A DNA stretch of 64,000 bases, taken from positions 248,001-312,000 of the forward strand of contig NZ_JAPCZG010000004.1 in assembly GCF_025938155.1 (NCBI RefSeq), read 5' to 3'. The DNA is from Novosphingobium sp. KCTC 2891 (GTDB taxonomy: Bacteria > Pseudomonadota > Alphaproteobacteria > Sphingomonadales > Sphingomonadaceae). Positions 52,783 through 63,351 of the stretch are shown in pieces (the first letter of the stretch is position 1; every line of letters begins with the position of its first letter). The notes beneath the pieces were generated by a model that was not told the DNA's origin, searched no databases, and saw nothing but the letters and a program-made list of their open reading frames with translations. The position numbers and the translations under genes were made by a program.

Positions 52783-55305
52783 ATGACCGCAGAGCGTTTC
52801 GATCCGTCCGTCGCCGATGTCCGCTGGCAAAAGGCCTGGGACGAGGAACAGTCCTTCCGCGCCGACGATTCGTCGGCCAAGCCCCGCAGCTACGTGCTCG
52901 AGATGTTCCCCTATCCTTCGGGGCGCATCCATATCGGCCATGTCCGCAACTACACGATGGGCGACGTTCTCGCCCGCTACAAGCGGATGCGCGGCTTCGA
53001 GGTGTTGCACCCGATGGGCTGGGACGCCTTCGGGATGCCGGCAGAGAACGCCGCGATGGAAAAGGGCGTCCACCCTGGCGGCTGGACCCGCGACAACATC
53101 GCCAACATGAAGGCCCAGTTGAAGCGACTTGGCTTCGCGCTCGACTGGAGCCGCGAGATCGCCACCTGCGAGCCGGAATATTACGGCCACGAACAGGCGC
53201 TGTTCGTCGATCTCTACGAACATGGGCTCGTCTACCGCAAGGAAAGCGCCGTCAACTGGGACCCGGTCGACCAGACCGTGCTGGCCAACGAACAGGTGAT
53301 CGACGGGCGCGGCTGGCGCTCGGGCGCCCTGGTCGAGAAGCGCAAGCTCAGCCAGTGGTTCCTCAAGATCACCGACTTCGCCGACGAACTGCTCGAAGGC
53401 CTCTCCACGCTCGACAAGTGGCCTGAAAAGGTCCGCACGATGCAGGAGAACTGGATCGGCAAGAGCCAGGGCCTGCAGTTCCGCTTCGACTTGTCCGAAG
53501 GCTCCAGCCTCGACGTCTACACCACCCGGCCCGACACGATCTTCGGGGCCAGCTTCGTCGCGGTCGCCGCCGATCACCCGGTGGCGCAGGGCGTGGCCGA
53601 GGGCAACGCCGAGGCGCAGGCCTTCATCGCGCTGTGCAAGCAGGGCGGCACCACCGCGGCCGAGCTTGAAACCGCCGAAAAGCTGGGCTTCGATACCGGC
53701 ATCACCGCGAAGCATCCCTTCACCGGCGCCGACCTGCCTGTCTACATCGCCAATTTCGTGCTGATGGATTACGGCACCGGCGCGATCATGGCGGTGCCCG
53801 GCCACGACCAGCGCGACTTCGATTTCGCCACCAAGTACGGACTGCCGATCATTCGCGTCGTCGCCGGAAGCGCGGACGATGCAGACAAGCCGTTTGCCGG
53901 CGAGGCCGAGGCTGGCGACGGCGTGCTGGTTCATTCGCACTTCCTTGACGGGATGGGCGTGGGCGAGGCCAAGGCCGCCGTCATCGCGCGCGCCGAAGCC
54001 GATGGCTGGGGCGAGGGCAAGACCGTGTGGCGCCTGCGCGACTGGGGCGTTTCGCGCCAGCGCTACTGGGGCACCCCCATCCCGTTCGTCCATTGCGAGA
54101 TCTGCGGCGTGGTGCCGGTGCCCAAGAAGCACCTGCCCGTCACCCTGCCCGAAGACGTCGACTTCTCGGTGCCGGGCAATCCGCTCGACCGGCACCCCAC
54201 CTGGAAGCACGTCGATTGCCCGCAGTGCGGCCACGCCGCCCGGCGCGAGACCGACACGCTCGACACTTTCGTCGACAGCTCGTGGTATTTCCTCCGCTTC
54301 GCCAGCCAGCCCGCCGACCGGCCGTTCGATCCCGAAGAGATCAAGCGCTGGCTGCCGGTGGAACAGTATATCGGCGGGATCGAGCATGCGATCCTGCACT
54401 TGCTCTACGCCCGCTTCTGGACCCGCGCGCTGGCCCGCATCGGCAAGATCGAAGTGACCGAGCCATTCGGCAGCCTGTTCACGCAGGGCATGGTGACGCA
54501 CGAGACCTACGAGCGCCGCAATCCCGAGAACGGCCAGCCGATCTTCTTCAGCCCCGGCGAAGTCGAGCGCACCGGCGACGGCGCGACGCTGAAGGCCGAT
54601 GGCGCGCCGGTCGAGGTCGGCCGCGTGATCAAGATGTCCAAGTCCAAGAAGAACGTCGTGGACCCGGACGAGATCGTGGCGAAGTACGGTGCGGACGCCA
54701 TCCGCTGGTTCATGCTGTCGGACAGCCCGCCCGAACGCGACCTGCCCTGGTCCGAATCCGGCATCGAGGGCTGCGCGCGCTTCGTGCAGCGGCTGTGGCG
54801 CCTGTTCTCGCAGATCGACGCATCGGCCACCGGAGAGGACAAGGCGCTCGACCGCAAGGTGCACCAGACCGTCCACGCCGTGGCGCAGGACATCGAGGCT
54901 CTGGGCTTCAACAAGGCCGTGGCGCGAATCTACGAACTGACCGGCGCGGTGGACAAGGCCGCGCCTTCTGCCAGCCGTACCGTCGCGATCCGCGCCCTGC
55001 TGCTGCTGGTTTCGCCTATGATGCCGCATCTTGCCGAAGAGGCATGGTCCGCCTTCGGGCAGGGTCTTGTCGCCGATGCACCGTGGCCCGCCGTCGATCC
55101 CGCGCTGCTGGTCGATGACGAAGTCACCGTGGCGGTCCAGGTCAAGGGCAAGCTGCGCGACACGCTGATCGTGGCCAAGGGCACCCCGCGCGAGGAGCTG
55201 GAACGCCTTGCCCTCGCCTCCGACAAGGTGCAGCGTGCACTCGATGGCGCGGAAGTGAAGAAGGTGATCGTGGTGCCCGACCGCTTGGTGAACCTTGTCG
55301 CGTAA
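52783..55305 (+). CDS. leuS: Leucyl-tRNA synthetase
   Basis: This 840-residue class Ia synthetase charges tRNA-Leu. The HIGH motif is HIGH itself at residues 50-53 ([15 protein letters not shown]) and KMSKS is at 617-621. The editing domain has the [20 protein letters not shown] region, and an intact Zn-type cysteine set lies near [10 protein letters not shown] and [20 protein letters not shown]. The start at 52783 follows GAGGGACGC. It overlaps lptE by 11 bp, linking it with LPS assembly and a replication gene. Confidence 0.97.
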   Translation: MTAERFDPSVADVRWQKAWDEEQSFRADDSSAKPRSYVLEMFPYPSGRIHIGHVRNYTMGDVLARYKRMRGFEVLHPMGWDAFGMPAENAAMEKGVHPGGWTRDNIANMKAQLKRLGFALDWSREIATCEPEYYGHEQALFVDLYEHGLVYRKESAVNWDPVDQTVLANEQVIDGRGWRSGALVEKRKLSQWFLKITDFADELLEGLSTLDKWPEKVRTMQENWIGKSQGLQFRFDLSEGSSLDVYTTRPDTIFGASFVAVAADHPVAQGVAEGNAEAQAFIALCKQGGTTAAELETAEKLGFDTGITAKHPFTGADLPVYIANFVLMDYGTGAIMAVPGHDQRDFDFATKYGLPIIRVVAGSADDADKPFAGEAEAGDGVLVHSHFLDGMGVGEAKAAVIARAEADGWGEGKTVWRLRDWGVSRQRYWGTPIPFVHCEICGVVPVPKKHLPVTLPEDVDFSVPGNPLDRHPTWKHVDCPQCGHAARRETDTLDTFVDSSWYFLRFASQPADRPFDPEEIKRWLPVEQYIGGIEHAILHLLYARFWTRALARIGKIEVTEPFGSLFTQGMVTHETYERRNPENGQPIFFSPGEVERTGDGATLKADGAPVEVGRVIKMSKSKKNVVDPDEIVAKYGADAIRWFMLSDSPPERDLPWSESGIEGCARFVQRLWRLFSQIDASATGEDKALDRKVHQTVHAVAQDIEALGFNKAVARIYELTGAVDKAAPSASRTVAIRALLLLVSPMMPHLAEEAWSAFGQGLVADAPWPAVDPALLVDDEVTVAVQVKGKLRDTLIVAKGTPREELERLALASDKVQRALDGAEVKKVIVVPDRLVNLVA

Positions 55306-55792
55306 GGCGCTGCTCGCCGCGCTTGGCCCGCTGGCGCTGCTGGGCGGCTGCGGCCTTTCGCCGATGTATGCCGGCGGCGGCAGCGGCGAAGTCGCGCGCG
55401 CGGTGTCGAGCGTGGCGGTCGCGCCGATCGAGGGCCAGTCCGGCTGGCTGGTGCGCAACGCGCTCGTCGACCGACTGGGCGCGGGCAAGCAGCAGGCCCC
55501 CCGTTACCGGCTGGATGTGCGGCTGGATGAAAAGCTCCAGGGCCTTGGCCTGATCGGCAACGACGCGATCACGCGCGAGCGCCGCACCCTGCGCGCGCGC
55601 TATCAGCTGGTCGATGCCTCGAATGGCGCGATCCTGCTGGATGCGACGGCCAGCGCCGACGCCGGGCTGGATGTGGTCGAAAACGAATACGCGGTGATCG
55701 CGGCCGAACAGACCGCGCTCGAGAACCTCTCCCACGAAATCGCGGACCAGATCGTCACGCGCGTAGCGGTCCGGCTGCGCCAGGCCCGATAA
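55295..55792 (+). CDS. lptE: LPS assembly lipoprotein LptE
   Basis: This 165-residue lipoprotein plugs LptD and helps place LPS in the outer leaflet. The signal ends in the lipobox LLGGCG (Cys19), followed by LSPMYAGG, a typical LptE start. The strand-rich body includes [18 protein letters not shown] and [16 protein letters not shown]. The start is a TTG at 55295, 11 bp before the leuS stop, so translation is coupled. HolA follows 4 bp later, the usual alphaproteobacterial order leuS-lptE-holA. Confidence 0.92.
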   Translation: MSRKALLAALGPLALLGGCGLSPMYAGGGSGEVARAVSSVAVAPIEGQSGWLVRNALVDRLGAGKQQAPRYRLDVRLDEKLQGLGLIGNDAITRERRTLRARYQLVDASNGAILLDATASADAGLDVVENEYAVIAAEQTALENLSHEIADQIVTRVAVRLRQAR

Positions 55793-55796
55793 GGGC

Positions 55797-56822
55797 GTGA
55801 AGGCGACCCAGAAGACCTTCGCCGGCATGGCCCCGCGCGCCGCGCGCGAATGCAGCGTTTTCTATTTCTGCGGACCGGACGAAGCGGGCGCAAGCGATGC
55901 CGCACAGGCGCTCGCCGCATTGCTGGAACCCGGCGAACGCGTCGAAATCGCCGGAGCCGAGCTACGCCGGGATCCCGTAAGGCTGGCAGACGAGGCACGC
56001 TCGGTCTCGCTGTTCGGAGACAAGCGGCAGATCCACGTCCGCACCAATGGCGATGAGGCGTTCGATGCGGTGGAGACGCTGCTGGCCAGCCCTGTGGCCG
56101 GCTGGCCCGTGCTGATCGTCGCCACCGGAGCGACCGACAAGTCACGCCTCGCCAAGCTGCTGGGCGACAGGCCCGACGCGCTGGTCACCATGCTTCACCC
56201 GCCCGACCTGCGTGCCGCGGCCCTGGCAGTGCGCCAGATGGGCGACAGTGCCGGCGTGCAACTGAGCGGCGCACTGGCCGAGCGCATCGCCCGAGCCACC
56301 GGGCTCGACAGTCGCATGGCACGTAGCGAGATCGAAAAACTGTCGCTCTATCTGGACGCCAGCCCGCAGGCACCGCGAACCGCCGATGCCGCCGCGCTCG
56401 ACGCGATCGGCGCGGCGAGCGAGGACGATGGCTTCATGCCTTTGGTCAATGTTGTGCTCTCGGGCGAAGCGCCCAAGCTTGGCACGGAGCTGGCCCGCTT
56501 CCGCGAACTGGAACTCAACCCGGTAGGCTTGCTGCTGGCCTTCGAGCGACGGGCAGCGCAGCTTGCAGCGCTGGCCGGAAGGTTGGGAAATCGCAGCGAC
56601 ATCAACGGCTTCCTTGAAGGCGAGATGGCATCGCGGCGGGTCTTTTTCCGCGACAAGCCGGATCTGACCCAGCAGCTGCGGCGCTGGCGCGGTAGGCGTC
56701 TGGAGCGACTTCTGGCGCGGCTGACGGAATTGCACACAGCCTTGCTGGGCGACAATCGCAACGCCGAACTGATGCTTTCGCAAGGCCTAGCCGAGATCAC
56801 GAGGGCGGCCGCTGCCCGGTAG
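55797..56822 (+). CDS. holA: DNA polymerase III delta subunit
   Basis: This 341-residue clamp-loader subunit opens the beta clamp. Its AAA+-like part shows FYFCGPDEAGASDAAQAL, LFGDKRQIHVRTNGDEAF and VLIVATGATDKSRLAKLL. A middle helical domain with ATGLDSRMARSEIEKLSLYL and the carboxyl collar domain follow. The sequence is divergent from E. coli but usual for alphaproteobacteria. The start is GTG at 55797, 4 bp after lptE. Confidence 0.92.
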   Translation: MKATQKTFAGMAPRAARECSVFYFCGPDEAGASDAAQALAALLEPGERVEIAGAELRRDPVRLADEARSVSLFGDKRQIHVRTNGDEAFDAVETLLASPVAGWPVLIVATGATDKSRLAKLLGDRPDALVTMLHPPDLRAAALAVRQMGDSAGVQLSGALAERIARATGLDSRMARSEIEKLSLYLDASPQAPRTADAAALDAIGAASEDDGFMPLVNVVLSGEAPKLGTELARFRELELNPVGLLLAFERRAAQLAALAGRLGNRSDINGFLEGEMASRRVFFRDKPDLTQQLRRWRGRRLERLLARLTELHTALLGDNRNAELMLSQGLAEITRAAAAR

Positions 56823-57002
56823 CGCACATCCCGCATTGCGACAGACAGGGCTGGGCATTGGCTGACAGGCTATTGCCAAGAGCCAGCGGATATGTACGTA
56901 TTGCAGCGCAACAAAGCACGAAAATGGTTCTATGCTGCACAAATGGCATCGTCGCTCTTCGGCTCGCCAAGACGAATTCCACCGGGAAACAGTTAGCGTG
57001 CG

Positions 57003-58424
57003 ATGACGACGCTTGAGCAACATCATACCCCCGCGACCGAGCATGAGGGCGCCGAGGCGGCCGCCTCTCGGCGCGTCAAGCTTCCGCTGGCCCCGTCGCT
57101 CGAACGCAGGCGCCTGCAAAGCTACCTGATGCTCGTGCTGCTGGATGGGTTTGCCGTCACGGTCGGCATCCTCTTCACCGGCTATCTCTACCTCGGTGAA
57201 GTGACCGCCAACGGCATCGAGCGACAGTGGATCATCCTGCTGCCGGTCCATTGGACCGCCGCGCTGATCCTCAAGGCCTATTCGATCGATTCGCTCACGT
57301 CGCTGCGCACCAGCCAGAAACGCGCCTTGCTGGCCCTGCTGGCGGCACTGACGCTGTCGCTGTTCATCGCCTTCTTTGCCAAGTCCAGCCAGCAGTATTC
57401 GCGAATAACGACCGGCCTTGGCGTGGTGACCACTGCAGCGTTGCTGTTGTGGGTGCGCGCGCTCGTCCAGCCGCTGATCCGCCTGCGCTGCGGGCCGACC
57501 GCCGAGAACGTACTGGTGTTCGACGATGGCGGGTTTCCGGTACGGATACCGCACGCATGGCACATCGATACCAGGGAACATCGCCTTTCGCCGAACCGCA
57601 GCGATCCGCATATGCTGGACCGGTTGGGAATGTTCATGGCCAACATGGACCGCGTGCTGGTGACGTGCCCGCCTGAGCGCCGGATGGACTGGGCTCTGGT
57701 GTTCAAGGGTTCGAACGTCTGCGGCGAAATCATCGATGCTGAAGTAACCAAGCTGGGTGTGCTTGGCGCCCGGCGGGGGCAAGGTTTCGGCGCGCTGATC
57801 GTCTCGATCGGGCCGCTCGGGCTGCGCAGCCGTGCGGCCAAACGCGCGATGGACGTGGCTATAGCCGGGGGCGCGTTGCTGGTGCTGTCGCCGGTCCTGA
57901 TCCTCGTGGCGATCCTGATCCGGCTCGAGGACCGAGGTCCCGTCTTCTTCCTGCAACAGCGACAGGGGCGCAACAACCGCCTGTTCTGGATCTACAAGTT
58001 CCGTTCCATGCGGGTTGCCCAACTCGACGCAGCAGGCGCCCGCTCGGCCAGCAAGGACGACGACCGGATCACGCGCATCGGCGCCTTCATCCGCCGCACC
58101 AGCATAGACGAGCTCCCGCAGCTCTTCAACGTTCTGCGCGGCGACATGAGTATTGTCGGCCCCCGTCCGCACGCGATCGGATCGCTCGCCGGCTCGAAGC
58201 GGTTCTGGGAAGTGGATTCACGCTATCTGTTGCGCCACTCGCTGAAGCCGGGCCTGACCGGACTGGCGCAGATCCGCGGTTTGCGCGGTGCGACCGATTC
58301 GGAGGCAGATCTGTCAAACCGGCTTCAGGCTGATCTCGAATACCTCGATGGGTGGACCGTCCTACGGGACATTCGGATCGTTTTTGCCACCCTCACCGTT
58401 CTGGTTCACGACCGAGCTTTTTGA
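57003..58424 (+). CDS. Exopolysaccharide priming sugar transferase
   Basis: This 473-residue polyprenyl-phosphate sugar phosphotransferase (WbaP/PssY-like) adds the first sugar-1-phosphate to the lipid carrier. An amino-terminal membrane region of four helices (about 40-155) precedes a cytosolic part. The bacterial sugar transferase domain starts near residue 275 with [20 protein letters not shown]. Its signatures are [26 protein letters not shown] and VGPRPHA. It heads the exopolysaccharide cluster, followed by a small exported protein and transport genes. Glucose or galactose is plausible; the sugar cannot be read. Confidence 0.93.
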   Translation: MTTLEQHHTPATEHEGAEAAASRRVKLPLAPSLERRRLQSYLMLVLLDGFAVTVGILFTGYLYLGEVTANGIERQWIILLPVHWTAALILKAYSIDSLTSLRTSQKRALLALLAALTLSLFIAFFAKSSQQYSRITTGLGVVTTAALLLWVRALVQPLIRLRCGPTAENVLVFDDGGFPVRIPHAWHIDTREHRLSPNRSDPHMLDRLGMFMANMDRVLVTCPPERRMDWALVFKGSNVCGEIIDAEVTKLGVLGARRGQGFGALIVSIGPLGLRSRAAKRAMDVAIAGGALLVLSPVLILVAILIRLEDRGPVFFLQQRQGRNNRLFWIYKFRSMRVAQLDAAGARSASKDDDRITRIGAFIRRTSIDELPQLFNVLRGDMSIVGPRPHAIGSLAGSKRFWEVDSRYLLRHSLKPGLTGLAQIRGLRGATDSEADLSNRLQADLEYLDGWTVLRDIRIVFATLTVLVHDRAF

Positions 58425-58619
58425 GGCGGACCGTTCATCGCGAGCGGTGTAGCGTTGCAACAGCGAAGAAACTCTACGATTTTCCGGAATAAACAACGTT
58501 TTTTGCACTTAAAAGCCAGTTTGCATATGCGTCCTTTTACCTTCGCCATCGCAATATAGGTTGAGTTTGGATGTAACGTCGGTTAAGCAAATTGTTGTAC
58601 GCCGAATCTGGAGGTTGCA

Positions 58620-58889
58620 GTGAACAAGCCGATGAAATTCGTAGTGATGGGCTGCGCAGCCCTCGCCGTCGCCCTGTCGGGCACCGCCAACGCCGCGGCC
58701 ACCCGCTCGGCAGATGCCCTTCCCGTAGTGTCGAAGAAGGCCATCAAGCGCACCGCCCCGGCGATGACCGGTACCCGCAGCAAGGCCGAAGGCGATTCGA
58801 CTTCGATCATTCTGGGCGTCGGCGCTGCCGCTGCCGCCATCGCGGGGATCATCATCGCGACGGACAACGGCAACGACAGCAAGGGCTGA
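58620..58889 (+). CDS. Small exported protein of the exopolysaccharide cluster
   Basis: This 89-residue protein has a signal peptide MNKPMKFVVMGCAALAVALS (cleavage near ANA). A basic stretch VSKKAIKRTAPAMTGTRSKA and a hydrophobic helix GVGAAAAAIAGIIIATD follow near the end, with a polar tail DNGNDSKG. I recognise no family. The start is GTG with GAGG 5 bases before it. An AT-rich 195-bp gap upstream should hold the promoter, and a clear terminator follows, so it is its own transcript. Confidence 0.78.
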   Translation: MNKPMKFVVMGCAALAVALSGTANAAATRSADALPVVSKKAIKRTAPAMTGTRSKAEGDSTSIILGVGAAAAAIAGIIIATDNGNDSKG

Positions 58890-58930
58890 TCTGCCATTCT
58901 ATCCAATTGATTTGATCACCTGAAATTTGA

Positions 58931-58960
58931 GACCCCCTTCGGCTTCGGAGGGGGTTTCTT
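58931..58960 (+). terminator. Rho-independent terminator after the small exported protein
   Basis: ACCCCCT pairs with AGGGGGT around a TTCGG...CGG loop, followed by TTTCTT. It sits 42 bp after the stop and just before the next gene. This argues that the O-antigen-ligase-like gene starts downstream at 58990, not in the open frame running through the stem. Confidence 0.85.
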
Positions 58961-58989
58961 ATTTGGCAGCTAAGGTTAGCTTGGCCTCC

Positions 58990-60369
58990 ATGACTGCTGC
59001 ATCAGCATATCCGGCGCGGCAGATGGCCCGCCCGAGCACCCGGCCTGGGCCATCCGCCGCCACGCCACCGGCTATAGCCCTGCTTGTCGCATCGCTCGTG
59101 CTGGGCGGCGGCGGCACTCCCTCACCTTCTGCGGAACTCGCGCTCCAACTCGTCAGCGCCGGCCTGATCGGCTGGTGGCTGATTGCGCTGGATCGCGCCG
59201 GGCAGCACCTGCCGCGCCCTGCACTGGCCGTGTGCCTTGTCATGCTGGCCCTTCCGGCCATTCAGCTAATCCCGCTACCGCCAGTCCTCTGGCACAACCT
59301 GCCAGGCCGTCAGGCCGAACTCGACGCGCTCCAGCTGATTGGTGCCGCCGATAGTTGGCGGCCCTGGTCGGTGGCGCCGGACCGCACCTTCACCTCGCTG
59401 CTTGCGATGCTGCCACCGCTTGCGATGCTGCTGATGGCAGCCGGCCTGGGTCGCCGCGACCGTACGCGGCTGCTGGCTGCTGCCGGCCTTACCGCGCTCG
59501 CCAGCCTGGTCGTGGGGGCCGCGCAAATTCGCGGCGACGCGCTGCGTTTCTACGGTGACGTGTCCGGGGCGCTTACCGGCTTCCAGGCCAACCGCAACAC
59601 CCAGGCAGACGTGCTGCTGGTCGGGCTTCTTGCCACCGTGACATGGCTTCGCATCTGGAACGAGGGGCGCCGTCGGCCGCTGCCTGCGCTGGCGATGCCT
59701 CCGTTGACAGCGGTGGTCGCCGGCCTGTTCGCAGTCGGCATCTTCACCACGGGATCGCGCTCGGGCATCGCCCTGCTTGCCATCGCGCTGCCCGCGTGCG
59801 CAATCATCGCCTGGCCCAGGGGCGCTGGCAAGGCAGCCACCATCGGCGCCATTGGCGCGGTGATGGCGTTGACGCTGGCCGGCGGCGCGGTGATGCTTTC
59901 ATCCAACCGCACGGTTACAGGCGTGTTGTCGCGCTTCACCGGGACCACCGAATTTCGCCCCGAACTCTGGCGTGATACGCGTTTCGCGATCACGGAGAGT
60001 TTTCCCTTCGGCACCGGCATCGGCACGTTCGTCCCGGTGATGATCGCCGCGGAGCGACTTGAAGTTGTCGATGCGACAATGCCGAACCGGGCGCACAATG
60101 AATATCTCGAATTCACCTTGGAAACAGGGCTGTTCGGCGTGTTTGCAGTGATGGGGCTGATCGGGTTTTTCGCGTTTTCCGCAGTGCGGGAATGGCGGAA
60201 GGATGAGCCCATGGCCCATGCACAACTGCTTTGCGCCGGCGCAGCATTATGCCTTGTTGCACTGCACTCGCTTGTCGATTATCCCTTTCGTTCAATGTCG
60301 ATGGCTTGCCTAGTCTGTACCATAGCCGCCTTGCTGTTGCCCTCTCCGGAGCGTTCACGCGCCGGATGA
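58990..60369 (+). CDS. O-antigen ligase-like / Wzy-type membrane protein
   Basis: This 459-residue polytopic protein has about 10-12 helices and a long periplasmic loop. It carries TTGSRSGIALLAIALPAC (Wzy_C/O-antigen ligase signature) and the conserved tail of the loop FGTGIGTF then NRAHNEYLEFTLETGLFGVF. It should polymerise or transfer oligosaccharide chains in the periplasm. Within this cluster, polymerase of the exopolysaccharide is more likely than LPS ligase. The start at 58990 is chosen after the terminator; MARPSTRPG at 59023 is also possible. Confidence 0.88.
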   Translation: MTAASAYPARQMARPSTRPGPSAATPPAIALLVASLVLGGGGTPSPSAELALQLVSAGLIGWWLIALDRAGQHLPRPALAVCLVMLALPAIQLIPLPPVLWHNLPGRQAELDALQLIGAADSWRPWSVAPDRTFTSLLAMLPPLAMLLMAAGLGRRDRTRLLAAAGLTALASLVVGAAQIRGDALRFYGDVSGALTGFQANRNTQADVLLVGLLATVTWLRIWNEGRRRPLPALAMPPLTAVVAGLFAVGIFTTGSRSGIALLAIALPACAIIAWPRGAGKAATIGAIGAVMALTLAGGAVMLSSNRTVTGVLSRFTGTTEFRPELWRDTRFAITESFPFGTGIGTFVPVMIAAERLEVVDATMPNRAHNEYLEFTLETGLFGVFAVMGLIGFFAFSAVREWRKDEPMAHAQLLCAGAALCLVALHSLVDYPFRSMSMACLVCTIAALLLPSPERSRAG

Positions 60370-60392
60370 TGCGAGTTCCGGAAAGCCCCTCA

Positions 60393-61103
60393 ATGATCAA
60401 GAAATGCGCATTGCACGCCGGCGTGGCCGCCCTGTTCGCCTTGGGCGGATGTGCCCAGAGCGTTGACAACAAACTGCCCATGGGTTCGGCGGCCTATACC
60501 GCCATCGAAGACAAGCCCGAAGGCGCCGCAATCAACGAAGTGATCCAGCCCAACGATCGCCTCGCGATCCGCGTTCTGGGCGAACCGGAGCTCACCTCCG
60601 ACAATTTCTACGTTGACGCCAACGGCTACATCCAGGTGCCCCTTGCCGGCGAAATCGACGCGGCCGGACACACGCCGCGCCAACTGCGCGAAGCAATCAT
60701 CGCACGGCTGGCAGCGCGTTATATCCGCAATCCCGACGTCTCGGTGATCGTGATCGAGCGCACCCGCAACACCTTCTCGGTCGAAGGCGACGTGCGAGAG
60801 CCCGGGGTCTTTGAAGTCGGCCCGGACACCACGCTGCTGACCGCGATGGCCCGCGCCAAGAGCCCCACCAACGTGGCAAAGCTCGACGAGATCATGATCT
60901 TCCGTACCGTCAACGGCCAGCGCATGGGCGCACGGTTCGACATCCGCCAGATCCGGGCGGGCAACGCGCCCGATCCGCGCGTTCTGGCGGGCGACATGGT
61001 CGTCGTCGGCCATTCGAACTCCAAGGGCGTCTTCCGCGATATCCTTCAGGCCGCGCCGCTGCTGAATGTGTTCGTGCTGCTCAACAACAACGTTCTCAAC
61101 TGA
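60393..61103 (+). CDS. Polysaccharide export lipoprotein (Wza-like)
   Basis: This 236-residue outer-membrane lipoprotein of the polysaccharide export family exports the polymer. The signal ends at the lipobox ALGGCA. The poly-export domain begins VIQPNDRLAIRVLGEPELTS, followed by GYIQVPLAGEIDAAGHTP and a second SLBB-type domain FSVEGDVREPGVFEVGPDTT. GGAAAG (60380-60385) is well placed for the ATG at 60393. An ATG at 60366 overlapping the previous stop is less likely. The Wzc-type kinase follows 16 bp later. Confidence 0.92.
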   Translation: MIKKCALHAGVAALFALGGCAQSVDNKLPMGSAAYTAIEDKPEGAAINEVIQPNDRLAIRVLGEPELTSDNFYVDANGYIQVPLAGEIDAAGHTPRQLREAIIARLAARYIRNPDVSVIVIERTRNTFSVEGDVREPGVFEVGPDTTLLTAMARAKSPTNVAKLDEIMIFRTVNGQRMGARFDIRQIRAGNAPDPRVLAGDMVVVGHSNSKGVFRDILQAAPLLNVFVLLNNNVLN

Positions 61104-61119
61104 CCGGAAAGACAGAGCC

Positions 61120-63351
61120 TTGTCCGAACTCATCCACGCAGACGAAAGTCATCGCCTGTCCCGGTCAACCGGCCCCAGCGATCCATTTGGCAGCCCGGGC
61201 GGTTTCGGGCGCCAGGCGCTCGATATGCGCTATATGCTGGCCGTTGCCCGCCGCAACTTGCTGGTCATCGGCATCATTCTGGCCGTCGCCCTGTCGCTGA
61301 CCGTCATCGCCACTCTGCTGATGACGCCGCAGTACACTGCCGGCGCCAAGATCCAGATCAACGACAGCACAGGCCGGATCATGGCCGACGAGGAAGGCAC
61401 CCAGGACGAATCGCAGGGCGCGGGCTGGGATACCGACCGTTTCCTCAAGACCCAGACCGAGGTGATCGCAAGCCGAGGCCTTGCCTTGCGTGTCGCCCAG
61501 CGGCTCAACCTCGCCGGCAATCCGGCCTTTTTCGCGGCGCAGCAATCGCCCGCCCCGGCCCCCGGCACACCGCTGGCTCAAGCCCAGCTGGATGCAGCGG
61601 CATTGCTGCGAGGCAATCTCAACGTGGTCCTGCCGCGCGATTCGCGCATCGTGACCATCGAATTCTCCAGCACCGATCCGAAGCTGGCGGCCAAGATCGC
61701 GAATGCCTACGTCGATGAATTCATTCAGTCGAACCTGCAGCGCAAGTTCGACAGTTCGTCCTACGCCCGCAGCTTCCTTGGCGAGCAGTTGCAGACTGCC
61801 AAGCAGAAGGTGGAGGAATCCGAACGCGCGCTCAACACATATGCACGTAGCGCCGGCCTCATCATTCCGCGCAATACCAGCGGCACCGGCAAGGACGGCA
61901 GCAGCAGCGACAGCAGCGGGTCGGTGACGACGTCCAGCCTGCTTCAGCTGAATAGTGCGGCCAACGACGCCACCGCCAAGCGGATCGTCGCCGAAGGACG
62001 CTGGCGCGCTATCTCCAGCGCGCCGCTTCTGACCAGCAACGAAGTGCTGAGCAACGGCACGATCACCACCCTGCTGGGCCAGAAGGCGCAGATCGAAGCG
62101 TCGCTCAAGGAAGAACAGAGCCGCCACAAGGACGATTACCCGGCAGTGCTGGGCAAGCGTTCGCAGCTCAAGTCGATCAACGACCAGATCCAGGCAACCG
62201 CGAACAACATCAAGAACTCGGTGCGCTCCGACTTTGAAGCGGCCACTGATGCGGAAAACCGCTTGCTTGACCAGGTGCGCAACCTGAAGAACGACACGCT
62301 GGCCGAGCAGGACCGGACCGTTCAATATGGCCTGCTGTCGCGCGATGCCGATACCAACCGGCAGGTCTACGAAGGCTTGCTGGAACGCTACAAGAAGCTG
62401 AATGCGGTGGCTGGCGTCAGCCTCAGCAATATCTCGGTGATCGACGATGCAGAGGCGCCCGGCGTCCCTTCCTCGCCCAAGCTGTTCCGCAACCTGCTGA
62501 TCGGCCTGCTCGCCGGCGGCGCGGCCGCGGCCATGGTCGTGTTCCTGCGCGAACAGTTCAACGACTCGATCCGGGTGCCGGAAGACGTCGAAAACAAGCT
62601 CGAAATGGCGCTGCTCGGCGTCATTCCGGGCGCTCGCGACGACGACCCGGACGCCGCGCTGGCAGACCCGAAGTCCGCCGTAACCGAGGCGTACAACTCG
62701 CTGCGCGGCTCGCTGATGTATTCGACGTCGGAGGGCCTGCCCAAGGTCATCCAGGTAACCAGCGCGCAGCCGGCGGAAGGCAAGACCACCACCAGTCTTG
62801 CCATCGCCACCGGCCTCGCGCGGATGGGCCGCACCGTGCTGCTCATCGACGCGGATCTTCGTCGCCCGTCGGTGCATCGCCGTGTCGAAATCGCCAACGA
62901 TGCCGGCCTGTCGACATTGTTGACCTCGCACGCGAACCTTGCGGATATCGCCGTGCAGACCGCACAGCCCAACCTCTCGGTGTTGCCGTCCGGCCCCGTG
63001 CCCCCCAGCCCGACCGAGCTGCTTTCGTCCAACCGCCTGGAGGAACTGCTCCAAGAAGCTGCCCGCCTGTTCGACACGGTGATCGTCGACAGTCCTCCGG
63101 TGCTCGGCCTTGCCGACGCACCGCTGATGTCGGCGCTGGCGGACGGCGTGATCTTCGTGGTCGAGGCCAACCGCAACCGTCGCGGCTCGCTGCGCGGTGC
63201 AATCCGCCGCCTGCGCGCGATGCGCCCGATCATCCTGGGCGCGGTGCTGACCAAGTTCGAGGCCAGCAAGGCGGGTAACCAGTACTATTCCGACTACTAC
63301 GGCTACGACTACTACCAGTACGGCGAAAGCTCGAAGAAGGACGCTGAGTGA
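61120..63351 (+). CDS. Exopolysaccharide tyrosine autokinase / co-polymerase (Wzc-like)
   Basis: This protein of about 743 residues combines a Wzz-type chain-length domain (membrane helix near residue 50, periplasmic coiled coils, second helix near 465) and a BY-kinase domain. The Walker A motif is SAQPAEGKTTTS, Walker A' is VLLIDADLRRP and Walker B is TVIVDSPPVLG. The carboxyl end is a tyrosine cluster (NQYYSDYYGYDYYQYGE) for autophosphorylation. It controls polymer length with Wza. I infer a TTG start at 61120 (LSELIHADESHR); an ATG at 61225 is an alternative. Confidence 0.9.
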   Translation: MSELIHADESHRLSRSTGPSDPFGSPGGFGRQALDMRYMLAVARRNLLVIGIILAVALSLTVIATLLMTPQYTAGAKIQINDSTGRIMADEEGTQDESQGAGWDTDRFLKTQTEVIASRGLALRVAQRLNLAGNPAFFAAQQSPAPAPGTPLAQAQLDAAALLRGNLNVVLPRDSRIVTIEFSSTDPKLAAKIANAYVDEFIQSNLQRKFDSSSYARSFLGEQLQTAKQKVEESERALNTYARSAGLIIPRNTSGTGKDGSSSDSSGSVTTSSLLQLNSAANDATAKRIVAEGRWRAISSAPLLTSNEVLSNGTITTLLGQKAQIEASLKEEQSRHKDDYPAVLGKRSQLKSINDQIQATANNIKNSVRSDFEAATDAENRLLDQVRNLKNDTLAEQDRTVQYGLLSRDADTNRQVYEGLLERYKKLNAVAGVSLSNISVIDDAEAPGVPSSPKLFRNLLIGLLAGGAAAAMVVFLREQFNDSIRVPEDVENKLEMALLGVIPGARDDDPDAALADPKSAVTEAYNSLRGSLMYSTSEGLPKVIQVTSAQPAEGKTTTSLAIATGLARMGRTVLLIDADLRRPSVHRRVEIANDAGLSTLLTSHANLADIAVQTAQPNLSVLPSGPVPPSPTELLSSNRLEELLQEAARLFDTVIVDSPPVLGLADAPLMSALADGVIFVVEANRNRRGSLRGAIRRLRAMRPIILGAVLTKFEASKAGNQYYSDYYGYDYYQYGESSKKDAE

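Noticed and set aside
52693..55488. 931-codon minus-strand open frame opposite leuS
   Set aside because: Covers an unmistakable leuS on the other strand and has only low-complexity sequence.
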